Source of the DNA: Betaproteobacteria bacterium
Lineage (GTDB): Bacteria > Pseudomonadota > Gammaproteobacteria > Burkholderiales > Casimicrobiaceae
DNA: 64,000 nucleotides
Direction: 5' to 3'
Assembly: GCA_016720425.1 (NCBI GenBank)
Contig: JADKKQ010000009.1
Span: 124,001-188,000 of the forward strand
Shown here piece after piece: positions 60,248-64,000 of this stretch. Under the pieces are notes generated by a model. That model was given only the letters and a program-made list of their open reading frames with translations, made no database searches and had not been told where the DNA came from. The first letter of the stretch is position 1; each line of letters opens with the position of its first letter. The translations under genes were made by a program, and so were the position numbers.

Positions 60248-62154
60248 GCGGTGGGTTGCCCCCCGGCGTCCGGCGCGCGCTGCAGATGCGGATTGGCCGG
60301 TGGCACCGGGGCGAAGAAGCGTTCCGGGTGCAGCACCACCACGCCGTTCAACGCTTTGCCGGGCTTGCCCTCGCGACCCGCCACGCGATAGGTGAGCACG
60401 CTCTTGTTGCGCGGCCCCTTGCGGTTCCAGCCCGCGCCGCACACCGCTCGCTGCACCGCCTTGCCCGGCCAGTCCCTGGCACCGCCTGGCTCCGCACTCG
60501 AAGCCGTCGGATGCGCTTCGGCATAGGCGCGAAAGACGCCCGGAGAAACGAGAAACAAGCCTTCAGTGACGAAATGCACCAGCGCTCCGCTTTCGTTATA
60601 GCGCAGCGACCTCCCCCCCCCCCTGCTGCACCCACGCCATGAACGCCACCGCCAGCGCGGATGGCTGTTTGTCTGGATCTTCGTGCAAGGCCGGCAATGG
60701 ACCGATCGCCGGCGGCACCGGTGGCCCCCACGCGGACGAACGGGGCGAGGTCGGCTCCAGGCTCGCCGCATCGTCGGCCGGATCGAGCAACGCGGGCCGG
60801 TGTGGAGGCGAACGATGATGGGGCCAATGTGGTGTCGCAGCGGGCCGCCCGGAGCGGCCGCTCGCGCTCCCTGGCTGGCCGCCGCTGGCGTGGGCTCTGC
60901 CGCCGGCAGGACCACGATGCGCCCCTGCATGGGCGAGGGAAAGCCGGTTGCCTCCGGCCACAGGCGCGCCAACGGAAACCGCAGCAGCGTCAGTTCGTGG
61001 GCGTAATCCGCGCCCTCGACCCGGGCGCGCCAGACGGCGCCGCCGGTGGCCGGATTGGGTACCACCGCCCCGTATTCCTGCCAGACATCGAACAGGCGAT
61101 CGTTCTTGTCCTCGCCGGGAACGGCGGTGTCGCCCTGGGCGTGCAGGAAGCGCCGCACCTCATCGGCGAGGCGCTTCGACACCAACCAGACGGCGTCGTC
61201 GGCGACCCACCCGGCCGCGCCGTCGCGGTTGAGCGGCAACCAGGCGCCATCGGCCAGCATCTTGCGCAACGCGTCCATCAGACGTTCGATCAAGGGCACG
61301 TTGCGGGCACTGGCAAAGCGCTGCCGCGGGCCGGTCAGCAGATTGCGCCGCACCGATTCGCGGTCGCCCACCGCCACCAGTTCCGCCAGGGCGCCATCGC
61401 GCCGCTCGCCGCAGAGATACTCCGCCAGTTCCTGCAACAGCGCGCTCTCCTCCGCCAGCCACCCCAATACCGGCGTCGGCACGAATTGCGGCAGCAAGAC
61501 CAGCGGGAAGCGTCGGTGCGCGGCGTAGTCGCGGGCAGCGCCGTGGGCGAAGTCGACCCGATAACGCTCTGCCGCCAGCGCGGGTAGCGAACCCGCCAGC
61601 GGATTCCACACCGCGTTGGCGTGGGCGGGGGAGTCGTAGGTGATGCGCAAATCGTGTGCCGCCTTGCCGGTATCGTGCAGCAACGCCGCGACGAACACCG
61701 CATAGGTCCAGCGATGCTGCTGGCGCTGCTGGGCTTCGGTGGGCGCACCGGGCGGCAGCATCAGGCCCTGCCGCCGCTGCAGCGCGTGCTGGACGGTCTC
61801 CAGCGTGTGCAGCGCCATGCCGCCCGGCTGGGCGTGATGGTGCGACTCGGACGCCGGCAGCAATTGGGCGAATTCGAGGAAACGATCGATCACCGGCGCG
61901 TAGTGGCGCTGGAAATTGTCCGCCGAGGCGTGCGCGTGATCCCCTATACGGGCGATCAGACCCCCCGCGTCCAGCCGCGTGATCAGCGTCGGGGCCCGCA
62001 GCACCGGCAACGTGTCGCCCTGAACGGAAGCGATCGATCCGCCGGCAATCGCACGGGCTGAACCCGCGGCGGCGACGTGCACACGCCGGTCGCCGGCAGC
62101 GTCGCGCCGACCCAGCGCCAGGCCGATCTGTCGGAGCCATCCCGCTGCGGTCAT
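60244..62154 (-). pseudogene. traI: TraI/MobH-type relaxase, two frameshifts
   Basis: A relaxase of the MobH family (TraI_2). It has an HD motif LLHDTGKAAHDL near residue 160 and further family blocks FPLVLLPQFVP, LADEVRRFLH, and a C-terminal DUF1528-like part (NESGALVHFVTEGLFLVSPGVFRAYAEAHP). Near 60800 the frame slips: LLDPADDAASLEPTSP continues in another frame, to AFMAWVQQG at a run of 11 G (60613-60623 as C on plus). The run must be 10 long to read on correctly. Both shifts sit within 200 bases. It starts the minus-strand conjugation operon. Confidence 0.75.
60613..60623. repeat. C11 homopolymer inside the relaxase gene
   Basis: Eleven consecutive C on the plus strand (G on the coding strand). 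Its length decides the reading frame of the relaxase end. Such runs can slip in replication or be miscalled in sequencing. Confidence 0.9.
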
Positions 62155-62551
62155 TGTTCGGTCGCCGGTCCAGGTCGCGGGTGACGACGATGGAACATTG
62201 CAGCGACGAGCGCCAGCGGAAAAGCGTCAGCGAAGGTTGGGGTTTTCGAGGAAGGGGCGGAAGGTCAGCTGCCGTCATCTGTTCAGCCGAAATTCCACGT
62301 GACGGACAACGTCGACTGACCTCGAACGCACGCTCGCGCAAAGCCCGCGTGCAACCCAAGGTTTGACAGCCGCGGGATATTCTTGGACCGTTCGGTTGGT
62401 AGCGCGGAAGTAGTTGCAGGGTCGCGGCTGGCCGGCTAGCGATTTCGGCCAACTGACATTCGCCACCGTCTGCGTTCGTCTTGCGTTCTGTACCCCGCGG
62501 TGTCGAAGTGTGCGGTCGGCGAGTGCAGGCGCAAAAGGGTGGCAGACCCAA
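62155..62551. other. Spacer upstream of the relaxase
   Basis: 397 bases with no recognised gene. The promoter of the traI-traD unit should lie here; no oriT-like palindrome was identified by eye. Confidence 0.4.
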
Positions 62552-63229
62552 CTATCGGAGCAGGGTCGGGAGGCAGTCCTCGAATGCTCGCTGAATGCGG
62601 CTCATCGGCAACGTCATGGCCTCGTCACAGGTAAGGATCGCGAGCGTCATTCCCGCCATCGTAGCCAATGCGTTCGAGCTCTCCACGACTTGAAGAATCA
62701 GATGCATCGGATAGCCCTCGGCATGGCGCCGCAGCGGGTGGATCCCGGCGTGCACAAAGGAGTTGAGAGCCTTCATCTGAACATCGCGAAAGTGGACCAG
62801 CATCTGGTGCGCTTGCGCCGGCGCCGATGTCCCGGCCGACTCACCGATGTCGTCGATCATCGCGTTCGCGGTCGGCAGATTCTTTGCCGCCTGCTCGCTC
62901 TCCAAGCTTAACGGCGCCATGAGCTTGGCGATGTCGCGATCGTTGGATGCGTAGAGAAGCCACATGGCTCGCACGAGCGATTCGAATTGGAGCCGCATCA
63001 GGCTGATGGCGGCGGTCGCGAGCCCCGCGGCTATCGACAAGCGGATAGCCAAGCCGTGCTCCATGGAGACGCCGCACATGGCGAACGACGCTAGACCTCG
63101 CGGTGAGGGATCGAAATCCGAGTCGCCGAGCACCACGAGGATCGCCTCGCTCAGTTCGTCGGAGCGGCACAGCATCGCGCCCAAGCGCGCGGCCTCGGCA
63201 TCGATAAGCCCGTCTTCAGCCTCGCCCAT
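62552..63229 (-). CDS. Hypothetical helical protein (DUF6988-like)
   Basis: A 225-residue protein, mostly helical. Blocks include LQFESLVRAMWLLYASNDRDIAKLM, MKALNSFVHAGIHPLRRH and VVESSNALATMAGM. It resembles the DUF6988 group of uncharacterised proteins; I am not certain of this. It is transcribed toward the spacer before TraI and could be cargo of the conjugative element. Confidence 0.55.
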   Translation of the reverse strand: MGEAEDGLIDAEAARLGAMLCRSDELSEAILVVLGDSDFDPSPRGLASFAMCGVSMEHGLAIRLSIAAGLATAAISLMRLQFESLVRAMWLLYASNDRDIAKLMAPLSLESEQAAKNLPTANAMIDDIGESAGTSAPAQAHQMLVHFRDVQMKALNSFVHAGIHPLRRHAEGYPMHLILQVVESSNALATMAGMTLAILTCDEAMTLPMSRIQRAFEDCLPTLLR

Positions 63230-63347
63230 CTCAGCCGCCCGAACTGCGCCGCCGACGAAGCGGCACCATCAGATCGTCGGCCAGCGCTTTGTCTCATGGC
63301 GCAGGGCGGCCCTGCGGCAGTCCACATGGATCGGCGCGGGGTTCTCA

Positions 63348-64000
63348 TCACGTCCCATCCTCATTTGCCCCGAGCCAGGGCTCGCGTCGTCCTCGGCCTG
63401 AGTCCTCCACCCCAGGAAGTCGTTTGGCTTCGATGCTCGCGGAGATCGCCATGTGGGTCAGCCGCTGCGTCGGGTCGATCCGCTCGAAGAGCCAGTCCGC
63501 GTAGGCGATCGCGACCGTCAGTTGGCGGACGACGACCTCCTCGATGATCGCAAGGCCGCCGAACCCAGACCGGGCCCGCTGTTCGACCCGCTCCAACGGG
63601 AGGCGCATCACGAGCGACCCATGCTCGTCGACCTGAATGCGGGCGCCACCAACCTGCGCGAGGACGAGCGCCGCGTCGTTGATTCCAATGTCTACACCCT
63701 TGGTCCCGTCGAAAACACCGGGTTCGCCGAACAGGGCCTGCTTATGCATGGCTTTGGCCACCGACGGCTCTTCAAGCTGCGTCGGCCTCAGGACCCGTTG
63801 GAACGGACCACCGACGAACGCCATACTCAGCATCGGGGGACCGGAGTGGTTGCTCTGCCGCGTGGGAGGGAGAAGACCCGTCGCCGTCTCGACGAGCGCC
63901 GCTACGTCGAGGGGCGCCGCAGAATGCGAGAGTTGAAAGTCGTGGATGGCTCGTGTGACAAGGTCCTTCAATTGCTCGGGCGTCTTGAATGCCTCGCGGA
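63348..64000 (-). CDS. Uncharacterised protein, N-terminus cut by the window edge
   Basis: The frame is open to the right edge (REAFKTPEQLKDLVTRAIHDF), so the gene starts beyond 64000. The segment FKTPEQLKDLV is reminiscent of the end of a DUF4062 domain, a fold found at the N-terminus of signalling or defence-type proteins; this is a weak hint. The visible C-terminal part (207 residues from 63971) is helical and ends in a polar tail. It is upstream of the DUF6988-like gene on the same strand. Confidence 0.45.
   Translation of the reverse strand, partial: REAFKTPEQLKDLVTRAIHDFQLSHSAAPLDVAALVETATGLLPPTRQSNHSGPPMLSMAFVGGPFQRVLRPTQLEEPSVAKAMHKQALFGEPGVFDGTKGVDIGINDAALVLAQVGGARIQVDEHGSLVMRLPLERVEQRARSGFGGLAIIEEVVVRQLTVAIAYADWLFERIDPTQRLTHMAISASIEAKRLPGVEDSGRGRREPWLGANEDGT

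Noticed and set aside
61160..62551. 463-codon minus-strand frame over the relaxase
   Set aside because: It is a shadow of the TraI frame, with Arg-rich composition and no family match.

Overview
The window is GC-rich DNA with dense, mostly overlapping operons. It suggests a betaproteobacterium, probably of the order Burkholderiales or Rhodocyclales. The evidence is an NsrR/ferredoxin/NnrS nitric-oxide cluster, MetA-type outer-membrane channels, DUF3300/DUF2950 envelope proteins and a GI-type conjugation module. This placement is inferred from gene content only. No rRNA gene, complete tRNA gene or CRISPR array was seen.

Layout. 14-1131: two unknown genes, one soluble and one membrane. 1493-3786: a tandem pair of paralogous AraC regulators. 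3867-7434: a polytopic membrane protein overlapping an outer-membrane channel gene, then a frameshifted PhoX-like gene. 7556-8239: a secreted collagen-like protein. 8655-25634: a long, almost entirely minus-strand block of exported proteins. It holds a patatin lipoprotein, a second copy of the polytopic membrane protein, DUF2950, DUF3300, a DUF937/OmpA protein, an RlpA-like protein, an Asn-repeat protein, DUF2092, a DUF2541-like protein, two arylsulfatases and two outer-membrane channels. 25839-33891: two LysR regulators and a small oxidoreductase/hydrolase cluster (two aldo-keto reductases, an alpha/beta hydrolase, a metallo-beta-lactamase-fold lipoprotein, a cupin and a carboxymuconolactone decarboxylase).

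34859-40564 is mobile DNA. Two tandem tyrosine recombinases and an unknown partner are bracketed by a 10-bp inverted repeat. Next come an excisionase-like gene and a large serine recombinase whose last codons lie in a truncated tRNA-Met. 41990-42172 carries a 62-bp tandem repeat. 43040-47670 is a coherent nitric-oxide response cluster (NsrR, divergent from ferredoxin reductase, FdxA, DUF2249, a ribonucleotide reductase alpha-like small protein, a CxxC protein, NnrS and a cupin). 47776-53359 has a Yip1 membrane protein divergent from a MarR regulator, a 5-formyl-THF cyclo-ligase, and a TetR-HlyD-FtsX permease-ATPase exporter. 53456-57183 is a scarred junction of FmdE-like, DUF6448, YccF, XRE and FmdB genes with fusions and frameshifts. 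57489-62154 is a decaying conjugative module (TraI/MobH relaxase, TraD, PFL_4697 membrane protein), followed by two unknown genes, the last cut by the window edge.

Six genes carry apparent single-base frameshifts (PhoX-like, first aldo-keto reductase, second DUF6448, XRE, TraD, TraI). They cluster in accessory DNA and may be true decay or assembly indels; raw reads would decide. The best candidates for something undescribed are the recombinase block at 34859-38445, the envelope cluster with its two-copy THPD membrane family, and the chimeric DUF6448 gene.
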